A stretch of 64,000 nucleotides of DNA from the NCBI GenBank assembly GCA_023846275.1, contig CM043872.1, positions 25,405,670 through 25,469,669 of the forward strand, written 5' to 3'. Each line of letters begins with the position of its first letter. The stretch's first letter is position 1. Origin of the DNA: Vanilla planifolia. Taxonomy: Eukaryota; Streptophyta; Magnoliopsida; Asparagales; Orchidaceae. Below the pieces are notes generated by a model that worked only from the letters and a program-made list of their open reading frames with translations, had not been told where the DNA came from and did no database searches. Shown in pieces: positions 1 to 12,413 of the stretch. Made by a program: the position numbers and the translations under genes.

Positions 1-539
1 ACTCAACATAGTAATGCCTACAAAACTACAAGATATTATCACAAAAAATGTGCACTCTTTTAGTAATTTTTATTTTCTAGGTAGTAATCTAGAGCTAAAA
101 TTATTCTTTCTTCTATTAAAAAACTCTAAATAGAATTTGATTTAAATTTTTTATTTTATATGTGAAAAAACTGGATATGACAAAAACTATTTTGTAGGAC
201 TCTATCCCTAATGTTTAATATATCGCTACCTACTACACTTAATAATCCACGCTACAATTTTAGACGTTAATCTTTGAATATTCTAAAATCTCACACATGC
301 CACCTAACCCTAATTAGAGTAATATTTTTTAAATTTTCTAATCATTTATTAAACATTTCCAATATTGTAAACTCCAAATTAGACTCTAATAGAATCCAAA
401 TATGCCTAGCATTACATACACTCAACTAAATATTTACATATTAAATTCAAAACAATAAGACTACACATTAACTTCATATAATTTTGGATTAATTATATAA
501 GTAACAAACGATCAAATTTAACAAAAAATATTATAGCTT

Positions 540-1020
540 ACACATTTTGCTGATGACATTATACTTATTGATGAGTAAGGGAAAGGCCTTACGAAAATAC
601 TTTTCTAGTTTAACTAGCTCTAAACTTAAAAATTAAGATAAGTTCAATTAAGGTAGGATGATAAATGGCAAAGTCTATAATTAATGATCACAATATGTTG
701 AAGAATAGAATGCAAAATAAAGGACAAATTGAAAGAGATGGCAATAAAAAGTCGAAAATAAGTTGGATGAACTAAAAAAGTGCTTTGGTGATTGTAAGAT
801 TGTATGAACCCACTTAAAATTAAAAGCTTGATAAGACCAATTTTAATATACGATAATGAATTTTAATACACAAAGACAAAAAATACAATTCAATTGAGTT
901 GCAAAGATAAGGATGGCAGGATAAATGTATGGTTATGCACAAAAAAATTAATTAGAAACAAATGCATTTAGCTCTAACTCATGATTAGCTTATAGAGTCC
1001 TCTAAGATGGTTCGAAGAAT
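540..1020 (+). mobile_element. RTE-type LINE remnant (RT palm to 3' end)
   Basis: Conceptual translation from about 542 reads FADDIILIDE, the catalytic FADD block of RTE-clade reverse transcriptases. It is followed across many stops and frameshifts by degenerate matches to the region after the palm: GWM near 760, an RPxxxYG-like stretch near 835, and a final RWF-like stretch near 1010. This order is typical of RTE LINE 3' halves in plants. No ORF survives and no poly-A or TSD was found. The clade is inferred from motif order. Confidence 0.6.
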
Positions 1021-2050
1021 AACATTATACTAAGAAATATGAGTAATTAAAATTTTCTCTTTTGAACAAGAAAATATATGGAACGTAAAAACATGACAAT
1101 AAGCTATTAAAAAGAACTTTACCTATTTGGATATAAAGAAAGGGTTGTTGATAGGGAAAAAAATGATATCAAAGAAATCATACAAAATTACAACTTGTTG
1201 TCATTGTTGTTAACTAAAACAAAGAACACCTGCATGACTTAATGAAAAGATCAATAAATCTTGCAGACGGTTCACAATTTTTAAACAAGAATTAGACATT
1301 CTATAAAGCAACAAAGTCACAAGGCCAAGGGCAAACTAGCAGTACTTGTAGTAAACCACTGTGGGTGTAAAAAATACCCAATTAATGGTAAAAAAATGTT
1401 TTACATCTTTCATGATCAACCACAAGCCCAGTGGAGATAAAGTGTAAGGATGTCAACAGTTAGACTAGAACTTGTCACAAAATGCATCAAAAAAAATGTT
1501 TAGGTGAATCAATTCAATCACAAACAAGAAAAGTAGCCAAAATAAAATCTTTTTACGTCATAAAAATCTTACCTTCCTGTAAAATGTTCCTACCAGTAAA
1601 ACTTCCTAAAACTGCATTCAAATAAAGCACAAATTCGAAAGAACAATTCGCACCATTGACACCGTGTTTCACATACAACAATTTTAAAAACAATATATAA
1701 ACGACCACCATTAGATCATGATTAATCGCTTAAGCACATACAAAGGTCTAATCCACAACGCATCACCATCATTGTGCATGTTCTAAGGTAAGAGTCCCAA
1801 GTGAAACACTCCTCATGTTAAGTATTTCAGTTGAATTTTTCTTCCTAGTGGCTAGTAGTAAAGGGGAATAAAAAGAAGAATTTCGATAAACCTTCCATTT
1901 TGGTCCAGTGGACAGTTTGGACTATCCGATGTAACAAGCGGAAAATATTCAGTTAAACGGACGACTCCAAACAATACAGAGAAGAGAATCCCCCACCCCA
2001 CCCCGCATAAAAAGAAATGTCTGACAAATACGACCAAAAACTAAAACGGT
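1021..2050. other. AT-rich intergenic DNA, nothing recognised
   Basis: Stops are dense in all frames and GC is low. I see no domain, tRNA or structured repeat. Short ORFs here, such as that around 1852-2037 on the minus strand, have no recognisable protein character. Confidence 0.5.
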
Positions 2051-2500
2051 GGCCAGAAAATCTCACTTAACAAGAGAAAAAGGGCAAGAAAGAGAATCGA
2101 CACGTGGGAGCCCAAGAGAAAGCCGGCAAGAACACATGAAGAACGAACCTTACAGACGACGTCACGAGATACGCGCGAGAAAGAGAGAGAGCGTTTGTGA
2201 GCATGTGCGAGAGAGAACGAACGACTAACCACACGATAGCATAACGAGGAGGTATTCCGAGTACGAAGCGTCTGCAAGTGGATCTTGCACGCCTCCGAGT
2301 AGCTCGCGCAAAAAGACCAAGGGCGAACTCGAACAATGTGAAAGAGCTCCCGCCGAGGATCTTCGGTGCCGAAAAAACGGAGCTTAAACCAAGCCCTGTT
2401 GTGCTCGCCGGGCCGGATCTGCCGAGAATGACGGGGTCAGCGGCGCAACTAACCCACGGCGGTGAGGCGCGGAGGAAGAGGCGAGACCAGGATACAGATT
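2050..2500 (-). promoter_or_regulatory. GC-rich island, possible promoter or leader of an unseen minus-strand gene
   Basis: This stretch is clearly richer in G and C than the kilobases around it. On the minus strand it is pyrimidine-rich (long CT/TC runs) and contains a donor-like GTAAGG near 2143-2148. That is how a 5' leader exon and first intron of a leftward gene would look. On the plus strand an open frame at 2278-2589 has no recognisable domain and ends in lysine-rich AT-tract translation, so I do not call it a gene. No coding exon of a leftward gene is visible in positions 1-2050. Confidence 0.25.
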
Positions 2501-2599
2501 TATGCGCATTTAAATTACGTATAAACAGTATACATTTATTCGGTTTAAAAAGTGTTTTAAAAAAAAATAAAAAGGAATTTTATTTTTAATTATATTTAT

Positions 2600-5500
2600 T
2601 CACATTTACGTGACTTTAATTTCGTTAAAAATTCTGAAAAATATATTTCAAAAATGGTAAACAAAAAGGGCCCTACGATTGATCCGAAGTTGAATAAAAT
2701 CAACAAAATCTAATCGTCAAATGTTTAATACATAAGAAAACTAAAAATAATTTAAATATTATTAAAAAAAATATGTGTTTATTAATTGTTGTTAAAAAAA
2801 CCTTTCTTCAAAAACAACTATTACGGAATCAATAAACTATTATTCTATTTTTTATGTGCAATAAGTTACATTTTTAATGTCATTTAAAGATAGGCAAAAT
2901 TGTATTTTATTTTTCTCTCATTTAATTTTATACTTAAGAAACTATTTTCAAAATACAATCCCTTAAATACCTAATCTCATTAAGCATTTAACATGCCACA
3001 AATTCAATCACGATCATGCTAATTTATAACGGAATAATAATATTTTTTATTTTCTTATTAACCCTTTAACTATTATAATTGATAATATTATCAAAAAAAA
3101 CTATAACTTAGTGTTTAAGTGATTGGTTTGTTGGTTGTTGTTGACTGCATCACTTCAAAGCAACGTTAGCTTCTTTTTCACCTTTGGCGATTGCTATCAG
3201 TTATGTACAATTAAATCATGACTCTTATCTCTAATTAACCTTGTTTAGGACTTGTCTTAATGCACCATTTAGCTAATCACCAATAGCCAATTAGAGTGGA
3301 GATTAAGCCAACCAAACACCCTTTTGAGCATCCTCATAGTGGCTTTTTGGTTGAGTTATGTCAATAATATGTTGTATGTTAAATTTATATTATTAAAATT
3401 TTTAAATTTTCATTTAAAATTAGCATCAAGCATCAGTTATACATACTTCAATGATGAAAATTTAATACATTTATAATATATAAATTATGATAAATACAAA
3501 TGAAATAATTTAAAGGTGCTTAACATCATGATATATTGACTTTAAAAGTTAAGAGATTTCATTTATACTTTTGGATTCCTTATGCTATAAACCATTATAG
3601 TTAATTTATTTGCAAATGAAGATATGATGCGACACTCAAGAGATTAAGACAAGTATGTAGATAGATAGACCACTACTTGTTAAGACCAAAAGAAAAAATC
3701 AAACATTCATATAAATAAGATAACACATAAAACTACAAATAAGATGATTATATACAATGTATTAATCAATTAGGATCTTTTATTACTAATTAATACATAT
3801 GCATGCACATCTGTTTTGAATCGATCTTCAATTGACATGATCTAAGATAAGAATAAATCGAGATCTAATGGAAAAGTCATTCGAGCAAATAAATTGTCTA
3901 ATCATTTGACTCTATTTCAAATTAATCCAAAATTTAAATCTACTTTTTAATTTATATTTAACCTTCAAATTATTTTAACTATTCTATCATACCCAAAAAC
4001 ATCGTATGATTACTATGATATAAGAACGCTTGATAATCTTTTCATCTAAGAACATCATATTGAGATCTATGTTTTAAACACATGCAATTATCAAGTTTTA
4101 GTTGATAATTATCATTACTAATTAAATCACAATAGACTACATATTAGCAAGTTTTGCTTTTACACTCGATTAATAGAAACGATACAAAAAATTATGAAAT
4201 TTTCATTAATAAACACATGTAAGTCTTTTTATTTTGCTAATTACAAACTCTTAAACATTGTTTAATGAAAAATAAAATTATTCTTAATTTTAATTTTAAA
4301 AAATCAAAGCCCTATTTAGCTTCTCTAATGTTGTTTTCAATTTTTATTAAAAAAACATATCTTTAAATGTGAAAAGCGCATGATTGTGTCTTCGAAAAAT
4401 ACTTTTACAAAACTTATTAGTAAAATTATATAATGTGAAGTTTTTCAAACGTTAGCACACTTACAATGAAAGATTAAAATGTGATTCATGTTCAACTTGT
4501 TAATTGCTTTAAAAAATATTTTAAAAATATTTTTTTAATCATATTTAAAAAATATTTTTATTTAAAAAATAACATGAGTATTATTTTAAAATAATATTAA
4601 GAATTTTAATCTACATTCTTACTAAAAAATCATGAACTATTTTAATTATGTTATTACATTAATTATTTCATTCAACAATTAAAAAAATATATTTGCAAAA
4701 CACATATTTTTAATACCACAAAAAAATATTGATTTTAGATTTTATTCTCTATTAGTTTATTTTATAAGCAATAATAATCATAATAATTATATCAAATATA
4801 ATCTCAATCAGCCCTGATGTACAAATTATGAACACTACGTTTCTTTTATATAAACAAATATTAACAAATTAGGATTCTTTACTTATTATATATATATTAA
4901 TATATACCGTTGAAATTCCTCAAAAAAGGAAGACAAAGTGAATTATTTTCATATTTCCCAATAATACAAAACGAGAAAAGACGTCAAAATAATTAAAAAG
5001 TCAAGTCAAATAATTAATTTTTATATTATTTTTTTTTCGTCAATTTTGTTGGAGCCACAATAGTGTATAACACACGAATAAGTTATATTAAATCCCAATA
5101 TATATTATTCAAATATAGTTTAGATGAATATTAAACATTTTTAATAAAGAAAAATAATTTTAACCAATATTTAATTACAAATAACGTCGTGTTTGCAATG
5201 TTTAACGTTTTTTATTTAAAAAATAACCTTATTATTTGCATGAGTATATGGTATTATATGAAGTATTTGAATGTTTTTAAAATGTATTTAAATATCTCAT
5301 CTAACTTAATAAATTAAATTTAATTTAACAGTAATTCGAGAAAACAAATGCATAGTAATTGATGTGTAAAATTAAATATTTTTTTTTACTTTATGTATAT
5401 GACAAACAATAACGTCGCTTTAAATTGTTTATGTAAATACATAATTACTTTTGCCTTATGATTAAATACCCATTTAAACTAGCAATTGAATACATAATTG

Positions 5501-7770
5501 CATATGTATTTGAAATACATAATAAACTACATTATTTTTCTTTCAAATATAACCAATAATTTAAGTAATAATATTTAATGAGAGTAATATTCTTTTATGT
5601 GGCTATACATTGGGGGCATCAAACTTGAAAGTTCTCAATTATCCATATATTTAATTAATAACATTTTGGAAAAAAATATTTTAACATATATTTGACCTAA
5701 ATTAATAAATTAAAAAATTCATATATTATGAAATCTATTAATAATTAAGTTATGCACCAAAAGATTTAAGGCTTACATCTATAGAATAATTATTCATAGT
5801 TCAAATATTTTCAACAACAAAAAGTTTCATCATTCTAATTTATTTATTTTTCTTTGTTCACTAATCATAACATATTATATTAAAAATGAATACATTTTAT
5901 TTTCAAAAATAAATATTGATTATTTAAAGAATTCTTTTATAATAACTATATATAAGTTTATTTTTTTATTAAATAATAATAATAATATTTTCTATTTTAA
6001 AAATAAAATATTTAAGAAACTTCTTTATAAATAAAACATAACAATTTCCAACACAATCAAAATCATCAAATAGGGCTTATTGTTTTTAATAAAAATAAAT
6101 TTTAGCTTTTCAAATACTCAAATGCTAAAATGCTAACCAAGTATAACATATTTTCTATTCATTTCTAAGACTAAAAATAGATATCATACGATCTAAAAAA
6201 AGTATATTATTACATAATTTAAATTCTAATAATCATTTTTATTTGTTTTTGAAGAGATATCTCAAAAATTACGTAGCACTTGTTTTAGCCAACTCTTAAA
6301 TATATTTCTCTTACTAACTATGATGTACTTCAATGACATATGTATTCCAACCTATAGCATTTAGTCCTTTCTTGGTTTGGATCATAAACCAATTTCATTT
6401 TATTGGGTTTTTCTCAATTTTCTCTATCTCACATGATGAGACAAAAAAAAAAGAACATCTCGAACATGTTTGATGAAATATGAATAATCTTCATATAGAA
6501 AAAACTCAACATATTTTGAAGTAAGTTAATAGATTAAATTATTTCTTTCTATCAAGAATATTAAAAAAGGTTTACTTTTGTTAATATATATATATATAAT
6601 AATTTTATTTTGCATTCAACAATTATAAATTTATCAAAAATTTACATTTTGAGGCAGAGTTAATTTAATATTTAGATAAAATGAAATTTTTTTTGTAATG
6701 TATCATTAGTTTTAAATCAAAATAAGGAACTTTTTTTTGTTAAATATTATATAAATGCCAAATCTTCCAATCACAAAGGTAAACTAACTCACATAAACAC
6801 GCAATGGAAGTTGCCAAATAAGAACATTGCTCAAACTTGGACAATATTTGAATTATTGAATTGATAGCTACATTATATAAATATTAAACCCTCAAATATT
6901 TTCCTAATTTATTACACAATTTTGTTTGTCCAACGTCCGCATACTTCTATAATTAGAAACTAAAGCATTTGTTGACATTAAAACATGAAATTAAAATTTA
7001 AAAAATTTAATTGTAAATTATTTTCTGTTTCTAATATTGAAAATATTTAAAAAATAAAAGTATATTTTTGATAAAAATGTTTTATACGAGTAAAACAGTT
7101 ATAAAAGCTGTACAATAATTTTTGTTATTTTTGCAAATAAAAATAAAAATATATTTAAGGGTTTGCTCAATATAAATTGAATGTAATGGTTTTGTTTATA
7201 TTAAAACATCAAATTAAAATTTACAATATTTTATTTTAAAATATTTTTATATATAACTTTCATATCTCCATACTACTTCTATAGCCAAATGTAATTTTCT
7301 GTTTGCAAATATTGTTAAACATTATTTTTGTATTTATCAGATATTTTTTTTTGTTTTATATTTATTACTCTGTCGACAAGGATAACCAGATTAGAAGATT
7401 AATTAAAATCTACTTTTATTATATAAAATTAACATTTAATTTTTTAAGAAATAAATAAATAAAGATAATTTATACATAAACAAATGAAAAAAAAGCTTGT
7501 AAAAATGTAGAGGAAATTGGCAAATGAAAACCATACTATAAATTTATATTAAAATTACCTTTTGAAAAAACACATAATATCAATATTCACCTTCTCAAAT
7601 ATTTTTTTATTCATTTGCCCAAACAATAAGATAACACTTTATTTCACTGCTTGTTATCGAAGTCAAAAAATTAACAAAAGAACTAACTGTAACGTGACGG
7701 AAATGTCAAGAGAATTAATAACCATAAACATTTTTTCATGAAATATAAAAATATAATAAAAAATAAACTT
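2600..7770. other. Long AT-rich intergenic stretch
   Basis: Five kilobases of very AT-rich sequence with no ORF longer than about 60 codons of any character. Simple AT tracts occur throughout, for example TA dinucleotides near 6585-6598. Around 3300-3340 a sequence reading ACCAAACACCC resembles a MITE end, but no convincing partner repeat was found. Confidence 0.5.
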
Positions 7771-7794
7771 GCCGTTGACCTTGAACTCTCCTCC

Positions 7795-7803
7795 CTATAA
7801 AAA
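7795..7803 (+). promoter_or_regulatory. TATA box of the CASP-like gene
   Basis: TATAAAAAC lies about 90 bases before the ATG at 7890. It is followed by a C/T-rich leader (7806-7889) typical of plant 5' UTRs, which places transcription start near 7825. A W-box-like TTGACC lies just upstream near 7775. The assignment is positional and unproven. Confidence 0.6.
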
Positions 7804-7889
7804 CCATCTTCCCTTCCTTCCGTCGTCCGCCAGAGTCACTCAGTCCCCCTCCTTCCTCTCCCAAGACCAAAGCAACCAAAACCAATTCC

Positions 7890-8595
7890 ATGGCCTCCCC
7901 CAAAGCTTCCCCCAACCTCACACCAACTCCAGCCTACTCCACCAACTTTCGCACGCATCTAGCCCTGCGCTCGCTGCTGTTCGGCACGACGGCCGCAGCG
8001 GCCGCTGCCATGGTCACCAGCAAACAAGCTAAGAGCCTGCACCTCTCGATCACATCTCCTCCCGTGGTCATTCAAGCCAAGTTCACCCACTCCCCCGCCT
8101 TCGTGTAATCTCCTAATCCTTTACTTTAAATTACATAACTTTTTTTTTTTGATATTTTGTTCTTGGTTTGGAGCAGGTACTTCGTGGCGGCTACCTTGGT
8201 GGCGTGCGTCTACAGTTTGGTAACGGCGGCGGGGTCGGCGATCTCGCTTCTCAAGTCACAAAGGAGCACAAAGACGCTGTTTGTGTTTGCGTTGCTTGAC
8301 GCGGTAAGAAAGCCGTTTGTTCTGTTTCAATGTGATTCTATTTGGATGGTTTCCTGAGCTTGATCACTGGCAGGTGATGCTTGGTGTGGCGGCATCTGCT
8401 TTGGGAGCAGGAGCGTCGATAGGGTACGTGGGCGAGAAGGGGAACTCTCATGCTGGGTGGAGCCCGATATGTGGCGTGTTTGGTGAGTTCTGCAAGCATG
8501 TGGGGGCTTCGCTTGTTCTTTCCATGCTTTCCTCAATTATTGTGGTGTTTTTAGTTGTGATATCGATCCATGGTCTCTACCGGCGAAGCCTTTAG
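7890..8595 (+). CDS. CASP-like membrane protein, three exons
   Basis: CASP-like (CASPL) proteins are small plasma-membrane proteins related to the Casparian-strip scaffold. They have four membrane spans with both termini in the cytosol. Exons read 7890-8104, 8177-8303 and 8374-8595, with GT-AG introns of 72 and 70 bases, giving 187 residues, a normal family length. Spans are visible at about residues 24-42, 73-94, 104-130 and 157-180. The family's conserved Arg in span 1 (R27, in LALRSLLF) and Asp in span 3 (D113, in ALLDA) are present. The loop GNSHAGW plus the Cys pair C147/C154 matches the CASPL1-type second loop. The ATG at 7890 is the first in frame after a TATA box and C/T-rich leader. 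The gene stands alone between repeats. The subfamily number and tissue role cannot be read from sequence. Confidence 0.9.
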
Positions 8596-8639
8596 TTGTT
8601 GCGATACGAGGAAGAAGTGGGTGAGAACTGGGAATGAAA

Positions 8640-9906
8640 TGAACCGTGCTTGTTTTTTATTTTTCAATTTTAATTCCGAATTTTTTTTTTTTTTTTTTGG
8701 TAGTTTTTACTTCTGTAAGAAAAGTTTACTTATGGGACATTGAACTCTTTTCAGAAAAATATATTTCCATCAGGAATTTTTTTTTAAAGTTTTAAAAATA
8801 TTCTGGTATTTATTGATGTATTTTAAAAAATAGAGTGCAAAAAGCCTTGTTTCGTTATAGTAATTTATCAAACTATTCTTTAAATTATAATATATTGATT
8901 AGAGATCTAAGGGCATTTGTTTACAACAAAAATGTGTTTTAGTAGATGCTTATAGTTAAGACTTTATTAGAAGTAGTGTGATATGAAGATTTAATCATTT
9001 ATGCAAGATAAATATTTTTTTAAAATAAAAAAAAAATCAAATAGTAAAGTTTTAGAAATTTTTTCTCTACAATTCAAGATTTCATTTATTACACACTTCA
9101 TTGTGTGAATTTTGATAACAACCAACAAAATAATGATATATCATAAATGGGATCATAGTTTATTTATAAGAATTGTAAGCATATACCATATAAACTCGTG
9201 CGCATGATATATGGATCTTAACACACCTAAATCAAAATAGTTCAATGTACACACTATAAGATTTAGCTCTGCAAGGATCATATCACAAGAATTAGAATAA
9301 TTGTTTTGTACTCTAAGTATTATAACAAATGCCTAATATCGTTCATACATGTATTGTTTAAATATTTTAAAAGCAACTCTTTATTTATGATAAGAAAATT
9401 GTATGCCCTAATTAATGGTTTTATCACATCAAATTGCAATATAAATTTCATTATATAACATTATGTTATTCTATTTTGAATCATCATTAAAGTAAATTGA
9501 AGCATCTTAACTAACAAATATTTGGTGTATCATATCAACAATATCACATAACAACTCCACCACTGTTATATTAGAAGAAAACTATTTGAATTGTATCTAG
9601 TATGCATTATGCTATATCAAGTGCTTGATGGAAAATTATGTATAAGCAAAGTAATGTATCATTAATTAGAATGAATTTGTTCACAATACTCATAAGCATC
9701 CATCATAACCAAGAGCTAATAACATGTGAATCTTAATGAAATCATATCGTGACAATTTTATGTTAGTATCATAATATCCAACTCTATAAAAATCATACCA
9801 CATAAAACATTAAATGTTTAATATTAGAATAATTATAACAAATGTTATAAATCGTTTTTGCATAGAATATTACAAACATTTGATGATGTCTAATTACTTG
9901 CAACAT
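8640..9906. other. CASP-like 3' flank and AT-rich spacer
   Basis: It begins with the likely 3' UTR and holds a T-run at about 8681-8698. It is otherwise AT-rich and featureless up to the LINE target site at 9907. Confidence 0.5.
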
Positions 9907-9921
9907 AACATAATATTGTTT
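9907..9921 (+). repeat. 5' target-site duplication of the L1 LINE
   Basis: AACATAATATTGTTT occurs here and again, perfectly, at 16644-16658 right after the poly-A tail. A 15-bp direct repeat flanking a poly-A-ended element is the hallmark of target-primed reverse transcription. It fixes both element borders. Confidence 0.93.
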
Positions 9922-10484
9922 ACTAAGAAGCACTTAGGTTGATTACTATTAGACAACTCACGTGAAAGGTGGAGGTGAGGAGAGGTGCTGAGGTGGCTGC
10001 GGTGGCTGCGGTGGTGCTACGGAGGTGCTGAGGAGGTGCAGAGGAGGTGTTGCGGAGGTGCTGGTGTCGCTGAAGGAGCTGAGGTGTTGAGAAGACAGTA
10101 ACGCTGCGAAGGTGATGTGAACGTACGAAGGTGCGGAAGATTGGGAAGGCAGGAAGCTGGCTAGAGTGGTGGCTAGGAGGGCTGGTGCTGCTGAAGGAAC
10201 CGAGGTGCTGAGAAGCGAAGGTGAGGAGGACCACGGCGGTGTGGTTGCTGTGCCACGGCAAGGAGAACAAGGGAGCACATGAGGGATAAGTCCGTTTGGA
10301 AATACTGTAACCAGTCACGTGCGTGGTGAGTTCGGTCCTTTTCTTAAATTTGAATTCCTAAGCAGCCGAGTCATACGGTGTGCTGGTACACGTTTAACGT
10401 GCATGTGATACTACGGGAAACTGGAACAATCATCGCCTAGCTCGGTCGGTGAACACCTGCAACCCTAACGATACCAGAATTCAA
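9922..10484 (+). other. LINE 5' UTR with GGTGCTGAGG-like low-complexity repeats
   Basis: From about 9960 to 10260 the sequence is built of irregular repeats around GAGGTGCTG and GGTGGCTGC. These create long but meaningless Ser/Thr/Pro/His-rich open frames on the opposite strand. In plant L1 elements this region holds the internal promoter. That role is inferred from position only. Confidence 0.6.
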
Positions 10485-12143
10485 ATGGGGGGCTCGAAGG
10501 GTATAAAGAGCGGTCGGAAAACAAGGCAGGTGGGAAGTAAGTCGCCAAAAAGGGAGTCTTGTGCTCGAACTCGCGTGGGAAAGGCGGCGGACTCAGACAG
10601 TAACGCTGGGGGGGATTTTGAGGCCAAGGAGGTCGCTGAGAAGGCTGATTCCTATGTATATGAAGCAGAGTCGTTGAAGAAGGATAATGCATCATCTTGC
10701 AGCCCTGTAGGGGTGCTTGAATCAGGGGTGGCCATAGCGGTACGTGATAAAGGCAAAGCAGTGCTGGAGGAGGCTGGGGGATATGGGTTACAACGACCAG
10801 ATGTGCTGACTGAACTGGAGGGAGGTAGGAGACATCGTCAGGAGCAGGCTGAATGTTCGAAAGCGCAGGAATTAAAAACTACTGACCAGGATGCAGGGGG
10901 AAGGATGAACTGCGCGACTCACTTACTGGTTGGAGAGGACGTTGCGAGGACTAACAAAATTAGTTTCAAGGAGGCTTTAACAGCCAATAACAACATCTCC
11001 AGTGGCAGGGCTACCTCATTTGTGCGGATGGCTTCAATTGATGTAAAGGAAAGAGCGGCAAGTTTGCCGGAGCAGGGTGACAGTGAGGAGGTCGTCATGT
11101 CGTCGGAGGCGTGTTACAGAAGGATTGAATTCCACAAACATGACTTGGTCGAGCGAGTCTATGGAAACAACTTGCCTTTCTTCGTGATAGCCCGTGTCCT
11201 ACATAAAAGATGGGGGCACTATCGTAGCTTCAGGGTGCTGGACTTAACGAATGGGTGTTTCTGCCTTCATTTTGAGTCCATAAAGGATAGGAATGAGGTG
11301 TGGTTGGGAGGACCTTGGCAGGTGGCCGGCCAGGCAATGGGGCTGGACGTCTGGACGCATGAATTTCGTCCGAATGAGGAGATGGCAATCCACGCACCTA
11401 TTTGGATACGTCTTCCGGGACTACCGTTGATTTACTAGGATGTGGAAAACATCCTCCGCATTGCGAAGGTGGTGGGAGAGCCGTTCTTGCTGGATGGCTG
11501 GACTGCAGACACGCAGAGATCTGCCTTTGCCAGAATTTGCGTTCGCATGAACCTCTCAAAGCCTCTGAAACCTGGAGTTTGGCTGAAGGGAGAGTTCGGG
11601 AGAGTTTATCAACCTTTGGAATATGAGGGATTGCCTCGAGTCTGTTTCTGCTGTGGGCATGTGGGGCACCTGGCGGAGCAATGTGGGCTGAGGAAGCCTA
11701 AGGTGGATGCAGAGGGGAATAAAGATACAGAGAAACCGGAATTGGCTCCATTATCTAAGGTGGCTACGACAACAGCTACAAAAAATATATCAAAGGAACT
11801 CACGGAAGGAAAGGTGGCTGAGGGCAGAGTAGTGGAAAATACGGGGTATTGCGCAGGAAGCATACTCAGGGAGGGTATTGAGATTCCCAGGTGTCAAACG
11901 CAAGCGGAGAGGCCGGTGGAGGCCATCAAAAAGGGAACCCTTGGTCCGTGGATGCTCGTCGTTCCCAGACGAAGGAGGCAGGAAGCATGGAAGGCTAAAC
12001 AGAATCGTAATACTCACATAAGCAATCCCTCAAGAGGGAGGCCAGCAAAAAGCATGGGTTTAGGAAGGAATGGAAGATCGAGAAGCACCTCCGCAGCCAG
12101 AGGAAGGGGATCATCAAGGAGGGCCTGGATGCCAAAGTCTTAG
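10485..12143 (+). pseudogene. LINE ORF1 (nucleic-acid-binding protein), one nonsense codon
   Basis: ORF1 proteins of plant L1 elements bind element RNA. The first ATG in frame is 10485; the frame is also open upstream but lacks an ATG. The first ~200 residues are polar, Lys/Glu-rich and variable. Residues about 205-310 match the DUF4283 fold, ending in WIRLPGLPL. A CX2CX4HX4C zinc knuckle lies at residues 387-400 (CFCCGHVGHLAEQC, 11643 on). The tail is basic, Arg/Ser-rich, as expected for RNA binding. Codon 318 is TAG (11436-11438) just after the LPGLPL motif, where family members usually have an aromatic residue, often Trp. The frame then continues intact for 235 codons. Apart from that one codon the gene looks complete. 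Confidence 0.9.
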
Positions 12144-12413
12144 GGAGACAGGGACAGAGACCCATACGGTCACACACACGAGTCCAACCGGGAAGCGGTG
12201 AAGGCAATAACAAAGCAGGTGGAAGGTAACGGGAAGGAGGGTGTATGTAATGCTGATGATTGCATATAGAAGTAGGAGAGTTCCTGCACTGCGTTTCGTG
12301 GAGCGCAGACAGTTGGAGGCGAGTAATGAGAAGGCGAAGTCACGCTATCGCTGTGAGTGTTCTGTGCACCCACCTGTGGGGTGGAAAAAACAGGGGAACC
12401 TACTGGGTGATTT
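12144..12413 (+). other. Spacer between LINE ORF1 and ORF2
   Basis: A 270-base inter-ORF gap with no retained reading frame of interest. ORF2 therefore depends on reinitiation or internal entry, as in other plant L1 elements. No specific signal is visible. Confidence 0.6.

Noticed and set aside
3100..3340. MITE with GTGTTTGGTT-type ends
   Set aside because: The right end looks MITE-like (ACCAAACACCC), but the left partner near 3110-3130 matches poorly and no TSD is visible.
9923..10318. Minus-strand Ser/Thr/Pro/His-rich open frames
   Set aside because: Shadow of the low-complexity LINE 5' UTR. No ATG context, domain or conservation argument.
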